DNA of 64,000 bases from CAKAHY01 sp963522175 (lineage in GTDB: Bacteria > Bacillota > Clostridia > Lachnospirales > Lachnospiraceae). The stretch is from positions 5,595 through 69,594 of the forward strand of contig CAUQXC010000008.1 in the NCBI GenBank assembly GCA_963522175.1. Direction: 5' to 3'. The notes below the pieces were generated by a model, which was not told where the DNA came from, did no database searches, and worked only from the letters and a program-made list of their open reading frames with translations. Below, piece after piece: positions 14,333-23,526 of this stretch (within the stretch, counting starts at the first letter, position 1; every line of letters begins with the position of its first letter). Position numbers and translations under genes: made by a program.

Positions 14333-15716
14333 TTACACTCCAATTATGATGATAAAATCCTTCTCTGTCAGTTCTTTCGTAAGTATGAGCACCGAAATAA
14401 TCTCTTTGTCCCTGTATGATATTGGCTCCCAAGCACTCACTTGATACCTGATTTAAGTATGTACTTGCACTCATAAATACCGGTAAGGCAAGCCCCGCCT
14501 TAAGTCCCGCTATATTTAATTCTCTCAAAGCCTCGTTATTATTTACAAGTTTTTCCTTAAAGCTCTTGTATAAGATAAGGTCTTCGGCTCCGTCGGCGTA
14601 AGCCTCCATAATATCCGAAAGAAGTCTCGCTTTAATAATACAGCCTGCTCTGAATATAGCCGCAATCTCCTTTAAATTAAGCTTCCAGCCGTATCTGTTT
14701 GAAGCATCCGTGTATAAGCCGAAGCCCTGTGAGTAGGCAACAGCCTTTGCAAGCGAATACGCCTTATGCAGCTCTTTTACAGGAATAGGCTGTGTGATAG
14801 CTGTTTTTACGCTTTTGGCAAGCTCTTTTCTTAAATGCAGATTGTTTGACATGACTCTTGCCTGATATGCGGCTGTAAGCAAAGATGCGTTAAACTCCTG
14901 ATTTAAGGCTTCTATACTCGTCCATCTTCCGGTACCTTTATTTCCCGCTCTGTCCTTGATTACATCTATAAGGTCCTTCTCCGTCAAGTCGTCCTTTTCT
15001 CTGAGAACCTGATATGTAATTTCAACCAAGTAGCTTGATACTTCTCCCTTATTCCACTCTTCTATTATGTCGGCTATCTGCGAGTTTTTGTAGCCGTTTA
15101 CATATTTAAGAACAAGATAAACCTCCGCCAAAAGTTGCATATCCGCATATTCTATGGCATTGTGAACCATTTTAACATAATGACCGCTTCCTTCCGGTCC
15201 TATATATACACAACAAGGCTCCCCGTCCTTTTTCGCACTTATAGCCTCAAGTATATTTCCTATAAGAGGATAGCTTTCCTTATTTCCTGAAGGCATTATA
15301 CTCGGCCCTTTTAAAGCACCTTCCTCTCCGCCTGAAACCCCCACTCCGAAATAATGTATTCCGAGTTTTGTGAGTTTTTCATTTCTTGCATTGGTATCCT
15401 TAAAGAAGGAGTTTCCGCCGTCCATTATAATGTCTCCCTTTGAAAGCAGGGGTACGAGCTCATCTATAGTCTTATCAACGGCTTCTCCCGCCGGAACCAT
15501 AAGAAACACTTTTTTCGGGCTCTCGAGGGAAGCGACAAAGTCTTTTATATTTTCAAAACCTGTAAATCCGTCTATATTCATATCAATTAAAGCTTTGGTC
15601 TTCTCAAAGGATCTGTTGTATCCGCTCACCTTAAAACCGTGACTGAGCATATTTCTTGCTATGTTTTTGCCCATTACTCCCAAACCTACTACACCTATAT
15701 TGCTGATATTACTCAT
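14325..15716 (-). CDS. gnd: 6-phosphogluconate dehydrogenase, decarboxylating
   Basis: A 463-residue enzyme oxidising 6-phosphogluconate to ribulose-5-phosphate with CO2 release. The N-terminal GVVGLGVMGKNIARNM gives the NADP fold, GVGVSGGEEGALKGPSIMPSG the substrate loop (near residue 125), and NKGTGRW the catalytic region near 258. The C-terminal YFGAHTYERTDREGFYHHNW is typical of the long (dimeric) form. It overlaps both neighbours by 8 bases, indicating translational coupling. Confidence 0.97.
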   Translation of the reverse strand: MSNISNIGVVGLGVMGKNIARNMLSHGFKVSGYNRSFEKTKALIDMNIDGFTGFENIKDFVASLESPKKVFLMVPAGEAVDKTIDELVPLLSKGDIIMDGGNSFFKDTNARNEKLTKLGIHYFGVGVSGGEEGALKGPSIMPSGNKESYPLIGNILEAISAKKDGEPCCVYIGPEGSGHYVKMVHNAIEYADMQLLAEVYLVLKYVNGYKNSQIADIIEEWNKGEVSSYLVEITYQVLREKDDLTEKDLIDVIKDRAGNKGTGRWTSIEALNQEFNASLLTAAYQARVMSNNLHLRKELAKSVKTAITQPIPVKELHKAYSLAKAVAYSQGFGLYTDASNRYGWKLNLKEIAAIFRAGCIIKARLLSDIMEAYADGAEDLILYKSFKEKLVNNNEALRELNIAGLKAGLALPVFMSASTYLNQVSSECLGANIIQGQRDYFGAHTYERTDREGFYHHNWSVNE

Positions 15717-16653
15717 TATTATTCTCCTTTAATATTATTGAAACCGCCTCAAAAACCTCTTTTCTTGAAAGCTCTCCGGCTACCAAGCCTTCTCTTAATT
15801 CTACAAGGCTTATGCTGTTTGTAAAACGATTTGCTATTATAAGTTTATTATCATTTGTTATTATAAAATCTCTCGGATGCTCACCGTAACAGGTACTAAG
15901 CTGCAATCTTTCCATTTTTGTTCCTTCAAACTTAATTACGGAAATAACATCCTTTGTTCTTGTGGAAACGTATAAAAGTTCTCCCTGCTTCCTTATTGCC
16001 GCACTGTCTTTTACAAAGCTTTCACCGTTTTCCAATAAGTCAATCTCGGTCTTTACCTTCAAATCCCGCATATCCACGCAGTAGACCCTGTTTGAAAGCT
16101 CCCCCGCTACATAAAGAAATGCTCCGTCATCCGAAAAAATACCGTGTCTGGGTCCCGCCCCCTCTTCAAAGTCTATGCTTGTCTGTATTTCGAGTGTTTT
16201 TTTATCAAAAACTATAATCTTATCAAGAAAAAGACAAGGAACAAGTATTTTATCCTCCGTAAGCAAAACCTGATGTGCACCGGCTTTATCCCTAATTTTT
16301 ATATTCTTTATAAGCCGCAATTCGCCATTTTTAAATTCTATGACACTTAGGCTTCCTTCATGGTAATTCGCCGTATATATTCGTTCATTTTCATAACATA
16401 TATAACAGGAACCCGTATCTTCATAGGCGAGACTGCTTATTATATTTGCATTTTTATCATAAATTATAAGTCCGGATTTTTGTGAGAAATCAGCCAATGT
16501 CGCTATATAATCTTCCACAAAACAGAGATATTTAGGATTTTTTACCTTTGAAAAAAGCTTTATATTTTCAAGACTTTCTCCGTCATAGTCAAAGGTGTAT
16601 ATTCCCTCACTTCCTTTACCCGTATATGTTCCCACATATCCTTTAAAGTACAT
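15709..16653 (-). CDS. pgl: Beta-propeller 6-phosphogluconolactonase
   Basis: A ~314-residue lactonase of the seven-bladed propeller type (YbhE/YkgB family), acting between Zwf and Gnd. It begins MYFKGYVGTYTGKGSEGIY and contains the family pattern GAGPRHGIFSDDGAFLYVAGEL near residue 165 and GEHPRDFIITNDNKLIIANR near 265 (both read in part). The ATG at 16653 is chosen because AAAGGAG lies 5 bases upstream; the longer ORF start at 16719 adds non-conserved basic residues. First gene of the pgl-gnd-zwf operon. Confidence 0.9.
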   Translation of the reverse strand: MYFKGYVGTYTGKGSEGIYTFDYDGESLENIKLFSKVKNPKYLCFVEDYIATLADFSQKSGLIIYDKNANIISSLAYEDTGSCYICYENERIYTANYHEGSLSVIEFKNGELRLIKNIKIRDKAGAHQVLLTEDKILVPCLFLDKIIVFDKKTLEIQTSIDFEEGAGPRHGIFSDDGAFLYVAGELSNRVYCVDMRDLKVKTEIDLLENGESFVKDSAAIRKQGELLYVSTRTKDVISVIKFEGTKMERLQLSTCYGEHPRDFIITNDNKLIIANRFTNSISLVELREGLVAGELSRKEVFEAVSIILKENNNE

Positions 16654-16862
16654 AAAATCTCCTTTATACAATTTTTTTGACAACTTACTTATTCTATATC
16701 TTTTGATTGCTTTTTTCAAGCTTTTCCCAGTAATTTAATATGAAATTTTAATTAAAGTTTTTCAAGCACTAAAGATATATAATAGTAATAATTCTTATTA
16801 TTATATACTATAAATCTGTAAAATATTCAAGTCTTATTTTTGTTATAAAAAATTTTTTTACC

Positions 16863-16915
16863 AAAAATAAGGAATGCTGCAAAATCATCCTGTTTTGATG
16901 ACCTTGTAACACTCC
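16863..16915 (-). terminator. Strong terminator after the paralogous pair
   Basis: A 19-bp stem (16871-16889 with 16897-16915), fully paired on the minus-strand RNA when G-U pairs are allowed, with a 7-base loop, followed by TTATTTTT. It ends the two-gene unit 18401-16944. Confidence 0.88.
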
Positions 16916-16943
16916 TTTTGAAAAGCGCAAGGTTTATACTCCT

Positions 16944-17669
16944 CTATCCGGGCGCATATTCCGACCTCCAATTATCAATATGATCCAGTCTTTCCGCTCT
17001 TAGGAAAACTCCTCCTTTTGCCTTAAGTATCAAATTATAATCGTCAACTATATATATTCTTTCAATATCAAACTTATCTGACAATTGTTTAAATCCCGAT
17101 AGTGCAAAGCTTGCATGGTATTCACCGGTAGAACCGAAAACATCCAAACTTTCTTTTAGAGGTACACCCACAGCCATATCCTCCAAATACTCTTCCCACT
17201 GTGCTTTTGGTACCATAAGCACATTATACTTAATAGGATATTCAAAAATAACAGTATCATCAAATATAAATTTATCATAGTCAAGATAAAAAGTTTTTCC
17301 TATATACTCTTCCTTAACCCTATCCGAGTCTGTATGCGTAAATTTCTCGAAAACTTCTTCAACGATTCCCCATCTTCCAAACATCATGTTATAGTGTCCA
17401 TCCACATTGTAGTATGTTTTTTCAAACTCAATATTTCCAAGTTCATCCTTACTTTTTTTAATTTTAAGCTGTAAGTCAAATATTTCCTTTTCCCCTACAA
17501 CAATATTTCCCGAAAAAGTCTTGTCCAAATTCAGCTTTTCTTCTATGTCTTTTTTTATGATCCCATTTTCTCTGCTTTGTTCTTTAAGCTTGCGATATAA
17601 AACTGCGTCTGAAAGAAGGAACAGCACCATACAGCCATATAAAAATATTCTGACTATAATTTTTTTCAT
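16944..17669 (-). CDS. Membrane-anchored protein, paralogue of the upstream gene
   Basis: I do not recognise the family. The 241-residue protein has an N-terminal hydrophobic segment (IFLYGCMVLFLLSDAVLY, residues 8-25), a coiled-coil-like 26-85, and a C-terminal extracytoplasmic domain. It shares an ordered set of motifs with the upstream gene at 17691: FGRWGIVEEVF, IGKTFYLDYDKFIFDD, DVFGSTGEYHASFAL and IYIVDDYNLIL. The two therefore arose by tandem duplication. They are 21 bases apart, form one transcription unit and end in a strong terminator. An envelope role is likely but unspecified. Confidence 0.7.
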   Translation of the reverse strand: MKKIIVRIFLYGCMVLFLLSDAVLYRKLKEQSRENGIIKKDIEEKLNLDKTFSGNIVVGEKEIFDLQLKIKKSKDELGNIEFEKTYYNVDGHYNMMFGRWGIVEEVFEKFTHTDSDRVKEEYIGKTFYLDYDKFIFDDTVIFEYPIKYNVLMVPKAQWEEYLEDMAVGVPLKESLDVFGSTGEYHASFALSGFKQLSDKFDIERIYIVDDYNLILKAKGGVFLRAERLDHIDNWRSEYAPG

Positions 17670-17690
17670 ATATTACCTCACCTCTTTCTG

Positions 17691-18401
17691 TTAATTTTTT
17701 ATCTTTTCCTCCCGCTTGTCTATATGCCTTACCCTTTTTGCCGTATAAAAGCCCGAACCGTAATTTGAGACTACTAAGGTATTGTCATCCACAACATACA
17801 TGACTTCAATAGAATCATTTGAGCTTACTTTTCTCGGAACCGAAAAACCGATATGATACTCTCCGGTATTACCGAAAATCTCACTTTCTTTTTCTCTATC
17901 AGTACTTTCAACCCTACTCGAAAGAAAACTGTGCCAATAAGATTTAGGTACTGTTATAAGCGGATAAATTAAAGGTGAACCCTCACACATCAGCTTACCG
18001 TCAAAAATATATTTGTTATGGTCTATATAAAAAGTTTTGTCGAGAAACTCTTCTTCCGGTATACATCTACGATACGGTATGCCAAAACTTTTTTCAACTA
18101 TCTTCCACTCTCCGTAAATCATCAAGTATTCCTCATCTTTTATGAAGCTTTTATCGCCTTCGAAATCTGATATCTTCTTTTGAATATCCTCCAACTCCAG
18201 CTTTAAAAAATTTCTTTCCTCTTCATTTGCTTTAAAATTTTCTTTTGAAGTTTCCAATTCCGCCGTAACGGCTTCCTGTCTGCTTACTAAATCTAAAAAT
18301 TCTTCATCCGCCTTTTTATTATTGACGGATAAAGTAATATTACATACGAGAAGTGATAAAAATACACATAAAGCTATCATTTTTTCTATATAATTTTTCA
18401 T
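17691..18401 (-). CDS. Membrane-anchored coiled-coil protein, paralogue of the downstream gene
   Basis: A 236-residue protein of unknown family. Residues 8-28 are hydrophobic (signal anchor), 35-80 are a glutamate/lysine-rich coiled coil (EEERNFLKLELEDIQKKISD), and 85-236 hold the domain shared with the next gene: YGEWKIVEKSF, LDKTFYIDHNKYIFDG, EIFGNTGEYHIGFSV and MYVVDDNTLVV. The identity is moderate, so the duplication is not recent. The upstream 380 bases are non-coding. Confidence 0.7.
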   Translation of the reverse strand: MKNYIEKMIALCVFLSLLVCNITLSVNNKKADEEFLDLVSRQEAVTAELETSKENFKANEEERNFLKLELEDIQKKISDFEGDKSFIKDEEYLMIYGEWKIVEKSFGIPYRRCIPEEEFLDKTFYIDHNKYIFDGKLMCEGSPLIYPLITVPKSYWHSFLSSRVESTDREKESEIFGNTGEYHIGFSVPRKVSSNDSIEVMYVVDDNTLVVSNYGSGFYTAKRVRHIDKREEKIKN

Positions 18402-18680
18402 TATTCCTCTCCCTCAATCAGTCGATACTTTTACTTTCATTAATTTTCGATATCCGGTGTATTTTAGGCAGAACTGCATGTGTAATGTTAAAGTCGGTAT
18501 TACTTGGATTTTTAATAGATAAGGCAAAACACTTTGCCGAATTTTAGTTTGTAATTAAATATTACTCCTTTCAAAATACTTTTTCAAGGAAATTAAAGAT
18601 ACTTTTTAAGTTTGTGCAAAATGACGTTAATAACACCTTATTTATCCGATATATCGAAAGCTTAAGGGCGAAAAAATCAC
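18402..18680. other. Non-coding interval upstream of the paralogous pair
   Basis: No supportable gene. It should hold the promoter of the 18401 gene. The only ordered element noted is a small perfect inverted repeat GGCAAA-ACAC-TTTGCC at 18523-18538. A plus-strand reading frame at 18353-18547 lacks a ribosome site and resembles nothing. Confidence 0.4.
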
Positions 18681-18730
18681 CTAAAAAAGCAGGCTTCAAG
18701 GCTTTTTACAAACCTTAAAACCTGCTTTCC
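18681..18730 (-). terminator. Terminator of the large surface-protein gene
   Basis: A 16-bp stem on the minus strand, AAAGCAGGTTTTAAGG with CCTTGAAGCCTGCTTT (two G-U pairs), followed by TTTTTTAG. It lies about 50 bases after the stop at 18780. Confidence 0.9.
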
Positions 18731-18779
18731 TTTATTCTTATTTTCTCGCTCTTTTATTCCCGCTTAGGCTCTGTAAGTA

Positions 18780-21700
18780 TTAAACTTCATATCTTCTTTT
18801 ACGAAGCAGAACTCCTAAAAATGCCATGCTTGCAAGAGCACAAACAGAAAGTATTATTACAAAAGGAGCATTATCCTTTGTAATTCCTGTAGGCGGAACC
18901 ATCATATAGAGGTTCTTAACAAGAAAACCTGTGCTGTCATTTCCGCTTATATTTGCCACATAACCCGTAAGGTCGCCGCTTCCCACACCGACCTCTTCTA
19001 TAGTATAGGTGTAAGTCACATTGCCGTCTTCCGATTTAAAAGGAAGATTTGTAAAACTGCCCTTCCAACCGCTTGCGGCACTGAGCTCTATCGTTCCGTC
19101 CGGATAAGCGGCATTGGTATAATATTGTCCGTTTCTTTTAAGCTTTACTTTTATGTTAGGTCTGTTTACGCCGCCATCCCATTGTTTTTCAATGTCGAAG
19201 GCTTTTCCCATGACATTTTTTACGCTGTTTACAAGTCCGTAAAGATTTCCGTCATCATAGGAAATGACATAGTCATTTATAGCCGCTTTCTCGGTAGTAA
19301 AGTATCCTGTAGAAGGAACCTCAGGTGCCTTCATCGGCACTATAAATCTTTCCGTAGTATTATTGGCTATTTTTGTTCCTGAATTCATAACAATTTTAAT
19401 TGCTCTTACCTGCGATAAGTCTGCCGGCAGAGATGCACTCCATCCCATGCCCGTTCCCGAAACGGCTGTACTTGCATTCATGTCCGGATTAGGATTTGTA
19501 GAATAATATACCGTATATCCCGGCGGCGTAACTACAGGACCGTTTAAAGTGTTGGAGAACTCGGAACCTCTGGAACCGCCTCCCTGTCCTGTATATTGGC
19601 TATCCCCCGCGGAAGGGAATACATCGTATATTATCATCTTTCCGATATCACCCATACCGGCACTGCTTACGATAAAGCTGTAATCGAAAGTTTCACTGTA
19701 ATCCGTGTAAATTTTATCTCTTACCCAATTCCCGCCTGTTTTTCTTATTTCCTTCGCAGCCTTAATGGAACCGGCTGTATTGATAACTGTAGGCGATGAT
19801 GCACCGAGCACCTTATCCGTAGCCGGATTGTTGTCCACATCATACTTATCATCCACCAAAATATCCGGCTTTTCAAGCCCTACAGAAGGAGATAAAGGAT
19901 ATAAACCGTCCGCCGTAAAATATGCGGTGTTAAGGCTGCTCGGCAATAAGCCCGTACCGTCGGCAAACGCCTCACTCGTTATAAGTGCCGAAAGGTTAAA
20001 CTGGAAAATAGCAAGCTTGTTTGCAGCTAAAAAGTCATTGACCCTAAAGTTGTTCATAGATATAACAAGAGCCTGTCTTCCGCTGTCTTTGTAGTTTTCT
20101 ATTACTTCGGTAACACTTGCGTTAAGAATATTTCCACTAGGTATACTGATAGCCCTGTATCTTACACCTATAGGTAAGACCTCTATAACTTTAGGGTTTC
20201 TGTACCTGTTTCCTCTTCCCATTTTTCTGAAGTCAACCGTAACTCTGTAGAGTATGTTATCACCTACCGTACCGGTCTTATTATCCAAGGTAACTTTGGA
20301 AATATCTATCTTTTGTTCTATACTTCTTAACTTGGTGGCTACCGTAGCCTTTAAAGGCTTTGTAGGATCCGTTTCCAGATTCTTTTGCACACCCTGAGGG
20401 TCCGTATATGTTCCGTCAAGCTTTACGCTGTTTGCAACAAGCTGAGGAGTGTCCGTAAGATGGTAAGGATCTCGGAAGGCAAGCCTTACATTCATTGTTA
20501 CAAGCTCACCTCTCGGAACTTCTCCGTCATAGATGACCTCTACAGCCTCGAGTCTTCTTGCTACCGCAGGAACATCATTTTCCGCAATTGTTCCGGCTTC
20601 AACTCTGTTTACATAGGACTCTATCTCGTCTCTTGCTTCGGTATCCAAATATACGGTTTTTCTCACATCCTCTCCAAGTGAAGGTAAGGCTCCGTCCGTA
20701 TCTCTTGAATACAGCTTCTTTATTCGGGCTCCGGAAGCATCAAGTCCCCAAATCTCCTTAACTTGTGATGGAGCAACAGTACCGCTTTGACCGGAGAACT
20801 CTATAGAATGATAATAAGTTCTCTCATCCGCTTCATAATCCGTGACTTTCAAATCATGCAAGGTATATGCCGTTGTGTTTTTAGCATGAACCGCATAATT
20901 TATATTTTTCATGTGAACATAGCCCGGATCTATATCATAGAATTGCACAACTCTTTTTGCTATAGCTCCCGAACCGACTTCGTTTTGACCTATTCTGAAT
21001 GAAATGGCATCACTCAAAACCGTTCTTTGTGCCGCCTCCGCAGCGGTTTCGTTATACGGTATGAGAGTTGCCTGCGCTCTGTTATTTAAAGCTATGGAAG
21101 ACGGATATCCTCCGTTATTAAGTGAATTAACTTTAAGTCCCGGGAATTTAAGATTAAGCTTTATGCTCCTTAGAGCCGTATCCGCTCCTCCCGAAATTAC
21201 GTCATCGGAAGCGCTCTGTGCCGTATACTTAACCTTTTTAGCCCTACCGCTCGCATCCGTTTCAACTATACTCCAGCCCGGATTACTTGAAAGATCGAAC
21301 TGTGCCGGAACCGTTTGCCCCGTAAGTTCATTCTTATATGTAGGCAGGGTATCGACAAGCTCTATTCTCTCGAGCAACCTGTACTTATATATTGCGGGAG
21401 CCATTCCAAGTCTGCTGTTATACTCCTTGGTATTGGTATTGAACATAAACGGAACATCGGTCGCAGTCGTAACGATTCCGTTTGTCGAAGTACCGCCGTA
21501 CATAGACAGGTAATTGTCCAGTTTATTATTCATATCTCTGTTTGACAAGCCGTACTTATCCATTACAGGATCGTCATACTTAACCTTGTAGGTTACATCA
21601 TGTGCCGTTCCAAGCTCCTCACCGTCGGATGCATAAGACTTTGTTGAAGCCTTAAGCTCGTAATCCGTAGGTATGACCCTGCTGTTTTTAAAGTTGACAT

Positions 21701-22937
21701 TATATAGGATAGAACCTCTTTGTCCTCTTCTAACAGTCTTTAAAACAACCTTTGCAACGGCAAACCTTTGCCCCGCACCGTCCGTTTCCACAGTATAGGA
21801 AACGGAATCTATGTTTGCCTCAGGCGAAACACCCAAAGCCTCAAGTTGACCTGTGGAAGAGTTTATAAGCCTTTCACTTAAGTTTTCAATCGGAACTCTT
21901 ATGGTTATATAAGGCTTTGTAAGATCTTCCGTAAGAGTTGCACCGTTATATGTTATCTTTCCCTGTCCCGCAGTGGTTGTATAGTTGCTTTCAAGGCTTG
22001 TTCTTTCGTGATCCATCGTAATCTCTCCCGCAGAACCCATAGCAACTATACTTAAATCTCCCGTAGACAATGCAAGAGGCAAGATCTGTTCCTCATCGGT
22101 ACTTCCCGCTATAATACGGTATGCCGCCTCTATCGTACTTTCCGGATACTCTGCAAGTCTGTCAAGAAGGGCTGTTTTTTCTTCATCACTTAAATTCTCA
22201 TTATTGTTAAGTACCGTCTTCAAAGATTTCAGTTCATCTTTCGTGGAACCGTTTTTAACAATTTCAGAATTTTCAAGTTCTTCCGGCTTCACACCCAAAC
22301 CTTCATTTAGCAAGGTTTCCTTATTTTCATGAACAAATTCCGTAAAAATCGAGCTTACGATATTGGCGTCATTCTTCTTATCTTCCGCCTCAGTCGCCGC
22401 TCCTTCGGTATTTTCTTCATACTTTAGATTCGGGCTGTAAGCCAAATACTTGATTTTATAATTTTTACCTACCTCATCCGGAACTCTGACTATACCCTTT
22501 TCATCAACGGGAAGTGTCTGTCCGTCCTCCGATTTAATCTCCAATACATCTACATGAAGCGGATAATCCTCAAGCTTTGCACCGACATTTTCAATAACAT
22601 TGACACTTTGCCCCGGCAAAGCCGTCTTTCCCTCAAGTCCGTAAAATTCAACCTTGGAATCGGTTTTTATAAGTGCATCCGATCCGCTTGCCAAATTTCC
22701 ACCTTCTTTTGAAAGCTCTTCTTCATCCAAATCATTTATCAGTTTTATATCCTCAGGTGTATCCTCTTCTTCGTCATCTTTATATATAGAATCCGAAGAA
22801 CTTGCCGTTTTACCCTCGGAATGGTTAAGAAAATCAGCTTTAGGTAATAATACATAGCTTACCACCGCAAATACAAAAATCATTGCCGTTATGGACAATA
22901 TCCTTTTCATAAATACAGTATCAAACTTAATATACAA
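18780..22937 (-). CDS. Large sortase-type surface protein with C-terminal Cna-B domain
   Basis: A 1385-residue secreted protein. Residues 1-35 form a signal peptide; 40-90 and 160-230 are acidic and low in complexity. A long region (about 330-1230) resembles repeated isopeptide/DUF11-like adhesin domains. A Cna-B-like domain at about 1245-1340 starts FDIEKQWDGG and ends ...TGFLVKNLY. The C-terminus is MVPPTGITKDN, a hydrophobic helix and RKRRYEV, a wall-sorting signal with VPPTG in place of LPXTG. The start is probably TTG at 22937, 8 bases after GGAG; an ATG at 22910 has no site. No sortase gene is in the window. It should be covalently wall-anchored and may act in adhesion. Confidence 0.8.
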   Translation of the reverse strand: MYIKFDTVFMKRILSITAMIFVFAVVSYVLLPKADFLNHSEGKTASSSDSIYKDDEEEDTPEDIKLINDLDEEELSKEGGNLASGSDALIKTDSKVEFYGLEGKTALPGQSVNVIENVGAKLEDYPLHVDVLEIKSEDGQTLPVDEKGIVRVPDEVGKNYKIKYLAYSPNLKYEENTEGAATEAEDKKNDANIVSSIFTEFVHENKETLLNEGLGVKPEELENSEIVKNGSTKDELKSLKTVLNNNENLSDEEKTALLDRLAEYPESTIEAAYRIIAGSTDEEQILPLALSTGDLSIVAMGSAGEITMDHERTSLESNYTTTAGQGKITYNGATLTEDLTKPYITIRVPIENLSERLINSSTGQLEALGVSPEANIDSVSYTVETDGAGQRFAVAKVVLKTVRRGQRGSILYNVNFKNSRVIPTDYELKASTKSYASDGEELGTAHDVTYKVKYDDPVMDKYGLSNRDMNNKLDNYLSMYGGTSTNGIVTTATDVPFMFNTNTKEYNSRLGMAPAIYKYRLLERIELVDTLPTYKNELTGQTVPAQFDLSSNPGWSIVETDASGRAKKVKYTAQSASDDVISGGADTALRSIKLNLKFPGLKVNSLNNGGYPSSIALNNRAQATLIPYNETAAEAAQRTVLSDAISFRIGQNEVGSGAIAKRVVQFYDIDPGYVHMKNINYAVHAKNTTAYTLHDLKVTDYEADERTYYHSIEFSGQSGTVAPSQVKEIWGLDASGARIKKLYSRDTDGALPSLGEDVRKTVYLDTEARDEIESYVNRVEAGTIAENDVPAVARRLEAVEVIYDGEVPRGELVTMNVRLAFRDPYHLTDTPQLVANSVKLDGTYTDPQGVQKNLETDPTKPLKATVATKLRSIEQKIDISKVTLDNKTGTVGDNILYRVTVDFRKMGRGNRYRNPKVIEVLPIGVRYRAISIPSGNILNASVTEVIENYKDSGRQALVISMNNFRVNDFLAANKLAIFQFNLSALITSEAFADGTGLLPSSLNTAYFTADGLYPLSPSVGLEKPDILVDDKYDVDNNPATDKVLGASSPTVINTAGSIKAAKEIRKTGGNWVRDKIYTDYSETFDYSFIVSSAGMGDIGKMIIYDVFPSAGDSQYTGQGGGSRGSEFSNTLNGPVVTPPGYTVYYSTNPNPDMNASTAVSGTGMGWSASLPADLSQVRAIKIVMNSGTKIANNTTERFIVPMKAPEVPSTGYFTTEKAAINDYVISYDDGNLYGLVNSVKNVMGKAFDIEKQWDGGVNRPNIKVKLKRNGQYYTNAAYPDGTIELSAASGWKGSFTNLPFKSEDGNVTYTYTIEEVGVGSGDLTGYVANISGNDSTGFLVKNLYMMVPPTGITKDNAPFVIILSVCALASMAFLGVLLRKRRYEV

Positions 22938-22959
22938 CTTATACTCTCCTTTAGCTCTA

Positions 22960-23001
22960 ATTATATCTTTTTTATATATATGTAGTGTATAGACACACTA
23001 C
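22960..23001 (-). promoter_or_regulatory. Candidate promoter and inverted repeat of the surface-protein gene
   Basis: A perfect TATAAT (22965-22960, minus) lies about 20 bases before the TTG start. The -35 region (about 22983-22988) is poor and is covered by the inverted repeat GTAGTGT-ATAGAC-ACACTAC (22982-23001). This layout suggests control by a binding protein at the -35 region; the protein is unknown. Confidence 0.4.
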
Positions 23002-23094
23002 ACCGTATACAGATATTATCATAGCCATAAATTTTTGTCTATGAAAATATTCTTAAAAGATATATTGTACAATGTACTTTTTTATAATTTATTC

Positions 23095-23123
23095 TTGACA
23101 TTCCTTCCCGAATATCCTAGAAT
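23095..23123 (+). promoter_or_regulatory. Sigma-A promoter of rpsT
   Basis: TTGACA (23095-23100), a 17-base spacer and TAGAAT (23118-23123), on the plus strand, about 85 bases before the rpsT start. It diverges from the surface-protein promoter. Confidence 0.85.
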
Positions 23124-23207
23124 ATGTAAGTATGTTTACATTGAACTGTCCGTGTCCAGACTTCGATGCTAACTAACTTTAAACTATTTTTATGGAGGTA
23201 TAGAAAG

Positions 23208-23471
23208 TTGGCTAATATTAAATCTGCTAAAAAGAGAATAGAAGTTGCAGCTGCGAGAACTGAAAGAAATAAAGCAATCAAGTCAAGAGTTAAGACTGCA
23301 ATCAAAAAAGTAGAGGCTGCCGTAAATGCTGCCGATAAAGAGCTTGCTGCAAGTACATTAAAAACTGCTATAGTTGAAATCAGCAAAGCCTGCGGTAAGG
23401 GTGTTTACCACAAGAACAATGCCGCACGTAAGATTTCCGGATTGTCAAAGTCTGTAAACACTATACAATAA
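23208..23471 (+). CDS. rpsT: 30S ribosomal protein S20
   Basis: An 87-residue basic protein of the small ribosomal subunit, beginning (M)ANIKSAKKRIEVAAARTERN, which is diagnostic of S20. The start is TTG at 23208, with GGAGG 9 bases upstream; longer upstream frames do not resemble the family. A TTG start is common for rpsT and is tied to its translational autoregulation in other bacteria. It is the only convincing plus-strand gene of the window, with its own sigma-A promoter and terminator. It converges with holA. Confidence 0.97.
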   Translation: MANIKSAKKRIEVAAARTERNKAIKSRVKTAIKKVEAAVNAADKELAASTLKTAIVEISKACGKGVYHKNNAARKISGLSKSVNTIQ

Positions 23472-23487
23472 TCAAATTGAAATTTTC

Positions 23488-23526
23488 AAGGAGTACGCTT
23501 TCCCGTCAGAGGCGTACTCCTTTTTT
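23488..23526 (+). terminator. Terminator of rpsT
   Basis: An 11-bp perfect stem AAGGAGTACGC (23488-23498) / GCGTACTCCTT (23512-23522) followed by TTTT on the plus strand. The last bases overlap the holA stop region. Confidence 0.92.

Noticed and set aside
18353..18547. Plus-strand gene in the gap at 18.4 kb
   Set aside because: No ribosome site, no recognisable protein features, and it partly overlaps the start of a supported minus-strand gene.
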